A stretch of 64,000 nucleotides of DNA. It comes from Glandiceps talaboti (lineage: Eukaryota; Hemichordata; Enteropneusta; Spengelidae). Below the pieces are notes generated by a model. The model was not told where the DNA came from and did no database searches. It saw nothing but the letters and a program-made list of their open reading frames with translations. A program made the position numbers and the translations under genes. This document shows, in pieces, positions 1 to 15,900 of the stretch. Every line of letters starts with the position of its first letter. Position 1 is the first letter of the stretch. The DNA lies in the NCBI RefSeq assembly GCF_964340395.1, contig NC_135571.1, forward strand, positions 3,848,953 to 3,912,952, in the 5' to 3' direction.

Positions 1-1860
1 TAAATTATAATGTAGAGACTATCAGACTATGTTGAAGCCACCATCGTGTAGCTTCTTGAAGTGAAAGCATCGTAATCTTGAGAAAAGGTCAACGTTACTT
101 TAATCAAATTCCAGTATTTACTGAAAACCAGGAAAACTCATCAACACACATCCCAAGTGGAAGCTTGGTTAAGACATTGCCTCCACCAGCACCATCTTAG
201 AGTCCACAGAATCCACTGTCTTAAATCCTAATATATGTAGAATAGGAATGTTTGGTGTCAATTTGATCTTCTCGTTTGCCCATGTGCCGAAAATTTGCTT
301 GACTATGTCTGTGATTTTCGATCTAAACATTATGCAACCATTGGTACACTCTAGATTTTGTGTTATGCTTTGCAGTAGATTTTGGGTGAAAATGCTGTAT
401 AAAATGTATAAAAAATACTGTTACTATGCAGTCACACCTGTTACGTGGGTAGTGTTGTCATTGAGGTCAATGAACAGCGCCATCTTGTGGTGATATAGAT
501 ATTATGCAAATAGGTAATGTCTGGAGTTGTGTAAAAGGGACTCAAAGATTATTTTTATCCTATCGTAAAATAGTATATTCCAAGGATAGGCCACCCCAGC
601 TTTTTATGATTCATACCACGAGATCACACTAATCATAGAAAGACTTGTAAGTGTAGACAGTTAAACATGCACCACTAGAGGGCGCTGTTCATAATTTGTG
701 AACAGACAATTAAAAGTATTTAATCTTTTTGTAACATGCCTGCTTGCTTGCAAAGTAGATTTCTGTAGTCAGCCATAGATGTTAATGGTGCCAAGAGTTT
801 GTTGATTGGTTCATTCCAAACAGACTATGTACAGTGTAGTGACAGTGTGTGGATTTCAGGATGGGTATTCCTCAAAGATAATAGAAATAAAAAAATTTGA
901 TAAACTTAGCTCAGGAAAAACTAAGAATCATCCTCATTTCAAATAATGACAATGTTGAGGTGGTCACCAGGTGAATTTTTTTGAAATAAAAGAAAAAAAA
1001 TTGATATTAAATATAAAGCACCTTTCATTCAAAATGGATGCCAGATTTGCCATTACACTTTGAAAAAAAAAGTAAAAGTTACGATTTTTTGAGGGAAACA
1101 CAACTGTACACACCTTGTTTATGTTGTAATTTACCAAAACAAGCAACTTGAGTATGAAAAATTGATATAAGAAAGACCAGTATTTTGATAGTTTTGTGTT
1201 TACAGATCAGCATGTGTCCTGAAATAGTTTATTTAAACCAAGTCTAATACAGATTTAGACTGTAAGATATGTTGTGTTACACCGCCCTCACCGCCCTGCT
1301 CTAGAGAGGTTGACCGATGTGTGAGGGTGCCCTGTCACGGCATACCTCGCAGATTAATACAGAATATCCTAAGGATAACTACACAAGTTAGAAAATGTTT
1401 TATAGATGTAGGAATAGTACATGCTGTGATTTTATAGTTCACCATTCCAGTCTTGCTTTCATAGTAACCATTCTCCCTTGTCGTATGCCTCGAGTCCTTT
1501 CACTGCACTGTACTCGTTCATTGCGTTGATGGGAAAATATGCTCTAATTTGCGAGAATGTCATTTGTATAGACACTTGTGCTATTACTAATGATACATGT
1601 GGAAATCAACAAGATTGGGAAGCCATACAAATTATGTAAAGTTTTTGTGATCACTATGCTATGGAATTTTCTGTGAATAGATACCTATGTAGCCTGAAGT
1701 CTCGTTGGTGTTCTAATCAAGCAATCATCTGCAGTGCCTAGAATGATCTGTGTTGCAGCACAGCTTTCTGTGCTGAATTTCAAATAACCACAAGAGCCGT
1801 ATTGAATCCAACTGGAACCTTTGTATAAAGCGATGGCGTTATCGCGTCCACATGTGATGT
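1..1860. other. Intergenic, no gene recognised
   Basis: AT-rich sequence with short open frames only. I see no conserved protein, splice-bounded exon or clear repeat. A phrase like 'actagagggcgctgttc' near 673 is the sort of short sequence scattered in non-coding DNA. It could be the far 3' flank of a gene to the left, but nothing shows that. Confidence 0.5.
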
Positions 1861-1869
1861 GCATTCGGA

Positions 1870-2109
1870 CTGGGAGGTGGAGCTGTCATAAACGTAACCC
1901 ATGTGAACGATGTAGCCTGTTACAAGAACCTGGGAAGTGGAACTGTCGTAAACGCAACCCATGTGAACGATGTAGCCTGTTACAAGAACCTGGGAAGTAG
2001 AACTGTCGTAAACGTAACCCATGCGAATGGTGTAGCCTGTTACAAGAACCTGGGAAGTGGAACTGTCATAAACATAACCCATGTGAACGATGTAGCCTGT
2101 TACCACCCA
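1870..2109. repeat. 60-bp minisatellite, about 4 copies
   Basis: A 60-bp unit repeats about four times; each unit contains 'cctgttacaagaacctggga' and 'gtaacccatg'. The first copy is more diverged. Because 60 is a multiple of three, both strands stay open (69 and 112 codons), but the open frames follow from the repeat period and are not evidence of a protein. Confidence 0.9.
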
Positions 2110-2113
2110 TAAC

Positions 2114-2220
2114 ATCAAGTGTAAAAATATACTGTTTCATTTCCTAATCGACCACATTACAAAGGCCACATGCTAGGCTTGTAAATAAACCAATTGAAAC
2201 AGTATACTTTTACACTTGAT
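2114..2220. repeat. Small foldback (inverted repeat, about 26-bp arms)
   Basis: Left arm 2114-2140 begins 'atcaagtgtaaaaatatac'; right arm 2194-2220 ends 'gtatacttttacacttgat'. They are reverse complements with about one mismatch, around a spacer of about 53 bp. It directly follows the 60-bp minisatellite. Probably a small MITE-like element; no target duplication identified. Confidence 0.75.
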
Positions 2221-3109
2221 ATGAATGCTATAAACAAGTGTAGCACATAGAGAAAGTGCTTTACTTCAGTGTTACTCATTGTACAAGAATCTGTCGATGT
2301 GTGATGGATTACTACTGACATGCACCGTTGTTAATTTGATTCATCCATGACTAGGCCTCAACAGCATGGTAACTGGCTAGATTTGTCTGTAAAATAGCAG
2401 ATACTGTAATTCTAGGCACAGGCTATGATTGCGAGATTAGGAAGTCAATAAGAAGAGTCTAAGCTAATGCTATTGCTGTTAGTAGGAGGAATCCTTGTCG
2501 TACCAATGCAAACTCCATCCTTGTTGCCATGGTGTTATGTATTTGTTGCCATGGTGTTGTGTATTGTTGCCATGGTTTTATGTTGCTGTCACCATGGCGC
2601 TTTGTATTTGTTTATCTTTTGAACTGTGTATGTAGTCCTGTGATCCTCTTAGAACAGCTGTAAATATATTAAAATTAGTTTTCCTCAGAAATGTACAATT
2701 TTTTTTCTAAAAAATATACACTGACGTTTCGTCCAAAATCGAAATAGATGTTTCAGCATCTGAACAGGAGGGAGGACAGTAAATGCATGTGTACAAGATA
2801 CATTTTTGCATGTGTAGGTCTTTTGTTTGGGCTTAATATGCCTCAGAATGACATTGCATGTTTGTTTTTCAGCCGTGTACCAAGACTCCATACAATTACC
2901 CTTCCAGTGAATAGCGCCCTCTATCAAAAAAGGGTCAAAGGTCAACTACTTAAGCTTTATGGCAATTAGCTGTAGATTTTGAGCATTGTTGTTTTAGGTA
3001 TGCTATGTGTGAAATTCTGTTTCATAGGGAACACTTAGCGTACATTACCAAAGTTATCCATATTGGTACACAGTCTGCATACGCGCAGTTTATCAGAAGA
3101 TCATGAGGG
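2221..3109. other. Intergenic; short 'tgttgccatgg' tandem repeats at 2520-2600
   Basis: No gene recognised. At 2520-2600 a unit of about 22 bp carrying 'ttgttgccatggtgtt' repeats three to four times. The remainder is unremarkable. Confidence 0.5.
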
Positions 3110-3595
3110 CGCAATTTGGAAAGAGGTCTCGTAGTTGAATGTTGTACCACACCATGGAGGGCTCAATTTACTGAAAGATCTCTGAAATGAACATTTTACC
3201 CATAAAGGGCTGTTTTCTGAAATGTCTCTTTGTTGAACGTTTCACCCATAGATGGCTCAGTTTGCTGATAGGTCTCTTTGTTGAAATGTTTCACCAACTG
3301 ATAGCGCTTTTCACTGAAAGATCTTTTTGTTGAAATGTGTTACCCATAGAGGGGGGCTGTTTACTGAAAGGTCTTTTCGTTGAAATGTTTTACCCATAGA
3401 GAGCTCCATTTACTGAAGGTTTCTTTGTTGAATGTTTTAACCATAGAGGAGTCAGTGAACTGAAAGGTCTTAGTTACCACTAGAGAACACACTTTATTGG
3501 AGCGTCTCGTAGTTCTTAATTTTGCCACTAGAGGGCAAACTTCATTGGAGCATCTTTTAGTTGAATATTGCACATTTTAGAGGCCCAATTATTAA
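3110..3595. repeat. Degenerate minisatellite, about 60-bp unit, about 8 copies
   Basis: Repeated phrases such as 'tttactgaaaggtc', 'tttgttgaaatgtt' and 'acccatagaggg' recur every 50-65 bp. Copies differ by substitutions and small indels, so the array is old. Several units end in the 'actagagggc' type of phrase. Confidence 0.75.
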
Positions 3596-4930
3596 TGCAG
3601 GTCTCTTAGTTGTACATGGCACATATAGAATGTGTAGTTTATTGTTGTCTTTTTAGTCAAATTTTTCTGCATTGCATGTTCAATGTTAAATCATGTCAAG
3701 TTAAGAGGCAAGACTTTTTTTTTCATCAAGCAAACAAACATGCAGCAAAATTCATGTCTCAATTTTATTTTGGTTGTTGGTAACTGCCACACCGACACAA
3801 GTTTAATGAGCTACTGTAAACAAAAACGTTTGATGTATCCATTGTTGTTTTAAATCTAAATTGTTATTTACAAGAAGAAGTCAGTTTTATTTTGACTGTC
3901 AAAGAGAAATTATGGGAAAAAATTTACTTCTTTTCTTTTTAGTGCAAAAACAGTTACCCTTTTAAACTTTGAAATGCTGTGTGACTGTTTACGTTTATAC
4001 TAAATTCAGATAGTGTTACGTCAGACGTTCTTGTCTATTGACATTCTCTGCTTGTTATGTTCCTTTTTTTTCACCCTCTAATTTCTTCGTAGGGTTGGGA
4101 GACAAATTTTGTCTTCTACATCTTAATGGCTTAAGAGTTCATTGTGTACATGTTTCTATTTTCATTTCATTTTAATGACAAGACTTACAATTCCATGTAG
4201 TCCATCAATAATTTTTTTTTTCATTTTTTTTTCATTTTTTTTTTTGGGGGGGGTTGTCTTCTTTTAAGTGTTGTCTGTGTGAAGATGACGTTGTTGTGTA
4301 CATGTGTCTTTTTCATTTAATTAAAGGACTTGAAATACCGAGTAATTGATTTAAAAAATTGATGACCAAGTTACAACCATTTTTTACTTACTTCTGAATA
4401 ATAGTCTCCAATCCTTTGTAATTGCTTGAGCAATATGTTTGTACAGTTAAAAATTGTAGAAAAAGTAGCCCCTCAAATTTAATCTGCTCACCCCTCTAAT
4501 ACCAGAGATTTTAGTGCAACCCATTCTTCTGGTAGATTAAGTGGACTACTCCACTAACTATATGGGGGTGACTTAGTTGCCCCCTCAGTCATGTATGATA
4601 AACAATTCTAGAGTAACGGTATTCAAGTCCTGCAAAGATAACTTGGTCTGTGTCATGTATTCTGAAAAACAATTGGAGTAAAAACCATTTGGAATTGAAA
4701 TAATTTTGAACTTGTATAAACTTTGTGTCATAGTTTGATTGATTTGGAGTGACAGAATGTGTGTTTGGTTGAGATGTTCATCACTGGCAGGAGCTATACT
4801 GTTAAAAAGTATAAATGGAGCTGCCTGTAGGGAAAACACGTAGGGAGAATATACCCCTAATATAATGGTATGCTCCCATCTTGAAATGGGTAGATCTTGA
4901 GCTCCTACGCATTGACTGCAGCTGTACAGT
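3596..4930. other. Intergenic, no gene recognised
   Basis: Contains T-rich tracts (about 4210-4250) and no convincing exon. The longest frame on the minus strand (about 4585-4974) shows no family features and no splice-site support. Confidence 0.5.
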
Positions 4931-4939
4931 ATAGCACTG

Positions 4940-5290
4940 TATATTTTTAACATTGTTTTACAGTAGCACTGCATATCATAGTATTAACACTGTTTTACAG
5001 TAGCACTGTATAGCATAGTATTAACACTGTTTAACAGTAGTACTGCATATTAGTATTAACACTTTTACAGTAGTACTGCATATTAGTATTAACACTGTTT
5101 TACAGTAGTACTACATAGCATAGTATTAACACTGTTTTACAGTAGTACTGTATATCAGTATTAACACTGTTTAACAGTAGTACTACATAGCATAGTATTG
5201 GCAGTTTTACAGTAGTACTGCATATCATAGTATTAACACTGTTTTACAGTAGTACTGCATACTGTAACATACCATTCTACAGTAACACCA
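4940..5290. repeat. Degenerate tandem repeat, about 40-50-bp unit
   Basis: Units built on 'tattaacactgttttacag' followed by 'tagtactgcatat' repeat about eight times with length variation. Both pieces are clearly recognisable in each unit. No coding signal. Confidence 0.85.
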
Positions 5291-5309
5291 CATACTGTTG
5301 CATACAATA

Positions 5310-5735
5310 CTGTAAGGCCATAAAAAATATTGTTTGGTTCTGGTTATCCGACCCCACCTAGTTTTGCACTGCTGACCCTAAACTTTTTTCTTTTTTTTTA
5401 CATATTTGAGAAAAAAAAAGTAAAATCGCGAAGTCACGTCTGAAACGGTGGATATGGAAACTGACATCAACTTAAAAAGACAATATGACACTGTTCTTAA
5501 ATTCTATAATGGCTGTACATCTGATGGGAAGAAACCAATAACACAGAGACCATTTGGAAAACAACGGAAAACATAACTTTCTGAACTAGACACTCGCACA
5601 TGAAATTAAATATACATATATATATATTTTATTTATATACCTACCCCCCCCCCCCCATTCTAAAATTAGAGCTTAATCTGAACTACACAATTTTTTTTTA
5701 TTAGGCCTAAGTTGGAATTTCTCACCAATAAAAAA
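5310..5735 (+). repeat. Dispersed repeat, copy 1 (inverted partner at 7710-8112)
   Basis: About 400 bp shared in opposite orientation with 7710-8112. Shared landmarks in order are 'ttgtttggttctggtta', 'gctgaccctaaac', 'ggaaactgacatcaactt', 'ggctgtacatctgatg', 'aaccaataacacagagacca', 'attctaaaatt' and an 'aggcc' tail. This copy has an insertion of T- and A-rich sequence near 5385-5425. The middle can be read as a short protein segment ending in the same stop codon in both copies. Likely an unclassified transposable element. Confidence 0.8.
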
Positions 5736-5929
5736 TTAACTTTTTCATGAAGGTTTGTTCAAGACAAGATCGATAGCCTAAATTTAATTTACAAACTAAT
5801 TCTAAGTTAATGTATCTGATTTGGACAGGAGGTCTTGAATGCAAGTCTTGTTCCAAATAGATGCAAAATGAACACTCTTCATTGTTATTCATGCTCGAAT
5901 TCCCTGGCCTTCATTTTGCACCAAAGTAG

Positions 5930-6310
5930 ACACTCTTGTATCCCAGGGATTTGCTAACGGGCTTGCCTTAAATGGCATGATGGTATAACGCCCTCAACGG
6001 CGGTTTGGGCAACCGCGACTACAGCAATGGCGGCAGTGACTGTACCTCTGCTCTCAATAGTGTTGAGCATACTTCCTCCGATATTTCGCGTTCTGGTCTC
6101 GGCGAGCGAGCTCCAAAACGTTGAGGGTGCCAGAACTTTCATTTTGGCTGAAATGTAGAAGGCGCCAGTTTCTGGTACGAAAGAAATGTTGGTTGGTCGG
6201 TAAGTTTGAATTTTCATTTTTTTATCGTCTGCTAAGTTATACATATTCCTGCTTAAATGGAGTAAGTCGTCCCTTCCTTCTCCGTCGTGCAAAGAGACAG
6301 CCGTGAATTC
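5930..6310 (+). other. CpG-rich segment with a possible 43-codon first exon
   Basis: This stretch is visibly richer in G+C and CpG than its surroundings. On the plus strand an ATG at 6027 in good context ('gcaATGG') opens a 43-codon frame ending at about 6158. It begins MAAVTVPLLSIVLSILPPIF, which resembles a signal peptide or membrane segment. A donor-like 'gtcg|gtaagt' lies near 6198, downstream of the stop. The minus strand is also open across much of the segment. No downstream exon is recognised, so it may equally be a promoter region or chance. Confidence 0.25.
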
Positions 6311-7709
6311 TGGGCTTACAAGAAATGCTGGTAACTAAAGAATTAACACGCCCAGTGGTCAAAATGTTTGTTAATATTTCATACAGTTTTTGTCAATATT
6401 TAGCGCAATATTTAATTTTACGTTCAAATGTTAGCGTGTCTTTGAACGTTACCCCTTTAGCCTCGTTCTGATTAACATCCGGGTACCTTTCCGTAGGGGT
6501 GTATTCTTGTCAGAAAAAATAACAAAGCTGTTCAACCCATCCCATTTCATTGGGAAGGTAACCGGTAGGTAGGTAGGTTGATTTTTTTTACAATGTTGGA
6601 CAAGGATTGAAAAACAAGCAGATGGCAAAACATTTCAGATTGAGTTTACATATCTAGATCTTATTCAGTCATTTTGATTTCATCTCTTGTAATTTCTCTG
6701 TATGGCAATCGATTTCCATCAATTCTAAAGTTAGGAAATGTACACAATTTTTAAACAAGTTTTTAGCTTCACTGACCCTCTCCTCTCAAGAGGTGTTACA
6801 ATGTAAGATCCACCAAATGAAACTCCAGAATTATTTTAGTCACCCCTTCTGTCATGTACACTACGGTGGAGATATAAAATTATATGGTACAATGATGTAT
6901 TAAAATAACAGTGATAACCAACTACAATAATAGTCCCCCAAACTAGAGTACTTTACAAAGGATGCGGATTTCACATGCATAAGGAGATGTGTCCAAGCAC
7001 CTTCCATCTTGTTTTGAGAGAAAGACAATTATCCCTGTGATTGTTATTGATTGGAAGGAGGCACCTCCAAAGATGAAAACTTTTTTGAAATAAGGACAAT
7101 GTAGGAGGCCATTTAGACATATAAATTAAAGTCTTACAATGCTTGAATATGATATTAAAATACCAGAACTGAGACATGTACTCTGCAGTACATATTATCT
7201 GAAGTGTATTTTGTTGTGGCAAAGCTGAAAGATATTTTGCATATGTGCACTTGGTAAATGACTTCTGAAATTTAATTTGGTTCCAAAATATCACGAATAA
7301 AGGGCAAAACATTCCAAGACTTTCAGACTATCAGAATATTAATGGCCCAAAGACTGCTCAGCCCCTTCCCATGGTCATAAATATTTGCTCATTCCTTTTA
7401 GTGTACATTGGATATGCAACAGCTTAGTTTAATCTCAATTCACTCTTGTATGCATCATCAGAGCCAAGTGAACCACTATATATGATTATATAATTTGGAT
7501 TGACTCAAATGCATATGGTCACTTGTATCATTCCGAAAATATAAAGAAATCACTTTAATTGTCAACAAAGTGTGCATTTTACTGACATGCGAAGATTATT
7601 TTAAAATGGGAAATAGAATTGATACATTAAAATATCAATAAAACTTACAACAACACCAAAAAGTTCTATGAAATGACTAGTGTAACACACACAAGATAGT
7701 TTAAAATGC
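6311..7709. other. Intergenic, no gene recognised
   Basis: No exon recognised. Around 6515-6545 the phrase 'agctgttcaaccc' resembles the outer edge of the dispersed repeat copy at 7710, suggesting another decayed fragment. The minus-strand frame at 6971-7312 has no recognisable family. Confidence 0.4.
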
Positions 7710-8112
7710 CTAGGTTGGGCCCGTTGAACAGCTTTTTTATTTTTTCTGGCCTAAGGTGTAAAAAAAATTATGTGGTTCAGATTATATTCAATTTTAGAAT
7801 AGGTGGAGTAGGTAGATTTTTTATTTTATTTTAAATTTTGTTTTCACATGTGTATAGCTCAGGTAGTTATATTTTCCATTGTTTTCCATATGGTCTCTGT
7901 GTTATTGGTTTCTTCTCATCAGATGTACAGCCATTACAGATTTGTAGAACAGTTTTATATTGTCTTTTGAAGTTGATGTCAGTTTCCACATTCACTATTT
8001 CTTGCGAGACTTCACAAAGTTTAGGGTCAGTGTAAAAAATTAGGTCGGGTCGGGTAACCAGAACCAAACAATTATAGGTGGGGTTGGGTAACTGGAACCA
8101 AACAATTATTTT
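7710..8112 (-). repeat. Dispersed repeat, copy 2 (inverted relative to 5310-5735)
   Basis: Reverse-complement copy of the repeat at 5310. On the minus strand it keeps a 66-codon open frame (7867-8067) that includes NGCTSDEKKPITQRPYGKQW. The edge nearest 8112 duplicates a short 'ggttgggtaactggaacca' segment. It probably belongs to a transposable element family; the element class is unknown. Confidence 0.8.
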
Positions 8113-8138
8113 TTGGGCCTAATTACTCTGCCTAATTA

Positions 8139-9200
<1,062 letters not shown>

Positions 9201-9318
9201 TATGTGTGTGTGTGTGTGTGTGTGTGCATGTGCATGTGTGGTGTATGTGTGTGGTGTGTATGTGTGCAGTATGTATGTGTGTGGTGTGTGGTGTGGTCTT
9301 TGTGTGAGAGAGAGAGAT
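9201..9318. repeat. (GT)n-rich microsatellite
   Basis: Imperfect GT repeats interrupted by GTAT and GCAT, ending in GA repeats. Confidence 0.95.
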
Positions 9319-11759
<2,441 letters not shown>

Positions 11760-12146
11760 TAATAGATCAGCCGTTGTGGGCGCGGTCTAATCTCCCTTTC
11801 CCCAAACGACTGTTAGGGCAAGCTGATAAGCCCTGACCGTACTGATGAGGTCATTACAGTCTCGGCGATATACAACGTCCCAGGCACCAATGACACCTTA
11901 TTAGGTTTTAGTGTCTGTAAGGTCACGTGTTCTGAATAATAGGTCAATATGTTGACAAAGACTGACGTATAAGCTTACGGTAGAAAATTTCAGGTGATAA
12001 TTTTCACATTTGTGTTTGGAACAAAAGTTGAATTTAATGACACTGTTATAGTTTGTGTCACCGTGGAGATATAAGAGTTCCCTCTAAGTTATACCTCCAT
12101 GATGTCACGGTGCATCTTATTTTGCCTATAACTTGACTTTTGTATG

Positions 12147-12173
12147 TACTACTACTACTACTACTACTACTAT

Positions 12174-12220
<47 letters not shown>

Positions 12221-12221
12221 T

Positions 12222-12278
<57 letters not shown>

Positions 12279-12330
12279 CACTACTAGTATACTACTACTA
12301 CTACTACTACTACTATTACTACTAGTAGTA
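12147..12330. repeat. (ACT)n trinucleotide microsatellite
   Basis: About 58 ACT units with a few ATT and ACC interruptions. It generates long poly-Thr, poly-Leu, poly-Tyr and poly-Val frames that are not genes. Confidence 0.98.
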
Positions 12331-12337
12331 TAAGTAT

Positions 12338-12407
12338 ACAATAGACACCAGTGGAAAGATAAACAAAATGGAGCCGCGTTGTTTATCTTTCTACTGGTGT
12401 CTATTGT
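12338..12407. repeat. Hairpin with 28-bp arms
   Basis: Left arm 12338-12365 ('acaatagacaccagtggaaa...') and right arm 12380-12407 are reverse complements with one mismatch, around a 14-bp spacer. It starts within a few bases of the end of the (ACT)n array. Confidence 0.9.
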
Positions 12408-12912
12408 AGGTGTGCCCGACAATTTCACAGGATGGCGGGATTAGCCAATCCATAGACCCTCCACCCTGACTCATCTTATAGTCTAGCTCATATGAAGACC
12501 TATGTAAAATTCATTTTTTAAACGTTTAGCGTTTCTTTTGTATGGTAAGTTATTACTATGCAGTCACTACTCCATCTATGGTACCGGTGCAGTACTATGA
12601 CTTACTTTTGAATACTACTCTCCCCAACTATTTTTCTCCGTAATTAATATGTTCTCGTAATTTTGGCAGACTATTTTGGTGGGGTCCGGACTCTTTTCAT
12701 CATTTCATCTTCAGACCATGGAGGCTCGCCTTATACTTCCATGTTCAGACATATGGTTTCTGACTTCGCTTGCTGGACTGGTTTTATTTGAACTACAAAG
12801 GTCAACCCAGTTCACACCTTCTACAGCAACTCAGACAAAGAGTTGGTTATCACCCGATGCACAAACTTTAATATTAGTTCTGGTAGAGGACTGCTAATCC
12901 TGCACATGTCAA
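12408..12912. other. Intergenic, no gene recognised
   Basis: A 73-codon frame at 12676-12897 has no recognisable features. The phrase 'ccatagaccct' at 12450 is repeated in the palindrome at 12913. Confidence 0.4.
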
Positions 12913-12954
12913 ACCATAGACCCTACACGTGTAGGGTCTAGTAGGGTCTATGGT
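12913..12954. repeat. Palindromic cluster
   Basis: 'accatagaccctac' at 12913 is the reverse complement of 'gtagggtctatggt' ending at 12954. Between them lies a second palindrome, 'ctacacgtgtag'. It can extrude as a hairpin; no function assigned. Confidence 0.85.
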
Positions 12955-15900
12955 CAAACACTGGGTCAGTATTTTGACATGTACAGCTAAAGGGCATAAT
13001 GTCTGTTTGATAGTTCGTTGTCTTATCTTTTAAGTTATCTTATCTTCATCAATTCATCAATGTAACATCTCCATAAATACACTGTCTGTGTATTTTACAC
13101 ATAACAGTGGGATTACATTAAGGCCATCCTAATTCGTGTTATGTTTCTGATCGCAGCACCTCACAAATCATGACGGGATGTCATTGAGAACTCTAGCAAA
13201 TGCGATTTGGAGCACTTCCTTCTAGTTCTTTGCCACTGTTCTCTGTTTGTTTCCCCAATAACTGTGATAGTGGATAATGCAGTCTTACATAACTGTGAGT
13301 CAACAGTGAAAAAGTCTAGTCTCAATTAATACTTTTGAGTATTCCTGAGAAATTTGCATATAAAAAAGTTTGAGTTGAATTCCACTTCAAGTCAAAATTT
13401 CATAATTATTGTAATTATTAATATTTATTGATATGAATATGGAGTATTTCATAGCCTGACATTCATTTTATTTTCCCTTGATGATCCCAGTAACCAAAAA
13501 GTGACATTGTAATTGTTTATTTATTTATTTTGCCGTAGCGGGCGTCGATTTTCAATAAATGGTTTTGCTGACTAGAATAAATATAGGGATTTTGCCATAA
13601 AAAAACATGATAAGAAGAGTACCCTCATCCTACAATATCATTAAATTAAAGTAATATTCCATCCATCCATCCATCCCACTCTTACTCCCTCCCTCCACCC
13701 TCCCCCTTCCCAGCTTCCTCCCTCGCACCCCTCCCCAACGACCTCCCCCAGTCTCTCTCTCCCTCGGGTTAGAACACTTGATGGTACATTTACCGTGGCA
13801 ATGTGATCTGACCGTTGTAATTGGCGTTTCTGCTATTGGCTATATATAGCAAGAATACTTCATTCTCGATGTTAAAATAATTTCAAACGGATTTGATTGT
13901 GACAGTGCACACAGTAGGCTTATCATTAGCACCAAACCATAGCAATGCCTTTCGAGACAATGCCTGGTCGTGAAACGCGTTTTTCAGATCTGGACTCCCG
14001 GCTCCCAGAGATCATTGATTGAACATAGGGGTTTCATTCAGATCAACGGACAGCAGGCGATGCCACGCGACCTAACAATTATATCACAGTTAAAAATAAT
14101 ATGTTATTATATACTGCACATGTCCCTGCACATGTCCACTTATTTTCCCGATATCAGCGTTATCACGTTGTGATTAGGACATCATGGTGGTGTGAAGTTA
14201 CTTCGTGAAAGGTGAGGTGTTAACGATGTAAATTACGCAGACACACGTAGATTGCACTAGTCCCTTGGGATAAGGGGTTGGGTGTGGTTGATATTAAGAA
14301 AAAATATGCATTTTATTGCTGGTTTATATTCCAAATTTCCGCATGATTCTCATCCACTCCATGAAGTTCAACACACTTCACACAAAGATTCTGTGTTATA
14401 ACACCCCCCCCCCCAACAACAAAAACTCATTGAAAGCAAGCGCATTATACTTCATATGGGATGTGCCTCAGGGATAACCTCTTAAAACATTTTCCTTTCC
14501 TTTGTTAAAGAAAACTAACCTATTCTCAGTTAAAATTTGAAAAATCTGGGAGTCAAGGTACACATGTTTGAAATAGAGATCAAAATAATATACAAATATT
14601 CGTTTTAGAATCCAATATGGCCGCCGAATACTATGTTACCAAGACAATGCAAGATTGTTGATTTCCTTGAAAACAAGATGGCGAACCCCAGATTTCTTTT
14701 ATTATTTCAAAATACCGGAAACAAGCTGTCATACGGCAAAGTTTCGAGAGAATTGCCAGGTTTTGTTCACAGTGCCATCTGAGAGCTTCTCCTCCCACAA
14801 ATTTTGATGTGGCTACTATGATGATCACAACTTTTGCCTAGCCTGTAATATCGGTCCTGTATATAAATATACATTATGAAGATAAATGTACAGAGTGAGG
14901 TAAAACTAAGACAAACATTTCACTTTTGCAAACTTCGATGTAAGACGTGAGAAAATATCTTCACAGACGAAAAATAAATTGTGTCCAGTGTTGTACTGAA
15001 GTTGATTTGATTTGAGACGCGCCTGGCCTGTGTTGTAGAAACATTTAGTGTATGTACAAAACTTGAGTTTCTTTATTTATGAATCAACAGGTTGGCTCAA
15101 TTACAAGTTCGTTAAAAAGATTACTTTAACAACTATTCGCAGTACACAAATAGGACAGAGACAGTACTAACACACTGCTAAAATTCATATAACTGGTTCA
15201 TTGAAACATTAAAATCGCCAAAAAGGTCAACTTTCTGATAATTGCCCATGGAATTAAAAAATGACCGCGTCTTGCGTAAAAAGAAGATGGTGATTGTTCG
15301 AGCAGAAGGTGGTTGAAAGACTTAACTAGGATAAAAAGAGTAGACGTGGCGCCAAACTTGGCGAGTCAAGTACTGCAGGTACATACGTGAATTCAGAATT
15401 TTGAAAAGAAAGAATAGTAATAATCCTAGGAAATTTCGTCTACTTTCAAGAGACGGTAGACGAACCACAAATCTCACTAACTTACCATGAGTTACATGAT
15501 ATTGTTTTCTCGTGCACTGGTTCGAACCTCTTGATCACAATATTAGAACACAGGTATCGTGCAATTGTATCAACTGTATCTTGATTGGAACTTTACAAAT
15601 CTATTTAACCTTTGACCTTTAACGATTTGAGTATAATCTATCCCATAATAAAACTGTCAGTCTTGCGAATAAAATGATTAATTGCCTACTTAACCTATAG
15701 TTCAGTCATGTGGGGGTTTTGGGCGCTCGCCTTTCCCCTACAAATATCCCCAACAGGACAGGACTCTATGTCAACGCTACTGGGCATGTTGCTATTTTAC
15801 AAGGCAACGATTTCACTTCTTATGCTGAACACTTCTTCAGACTAACTATTTTCTAGTGATACAACCAGCGAAAAAATACCAGTGCGTTTGCTTGCTTGTG

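Noticed and set aside
1780-2118. Repetitive 112-residue minus-strand protein
   Set aside because: Created by the 60-bp minisatellite period; both strands are open for the same reason.
7905-7925. Minus-strand CTGATGAGAAGAAAC resembling a hammerhead
   Set aside because: No stem II can form between the two core parts; the other repeat copy at 5530 has CTGATGG.
15510-15530. 'ggttcgaacc' resembling a tRNA B box
   Set aside because: No matching A box, acceptor stem or anticodon arm could be placed around it.
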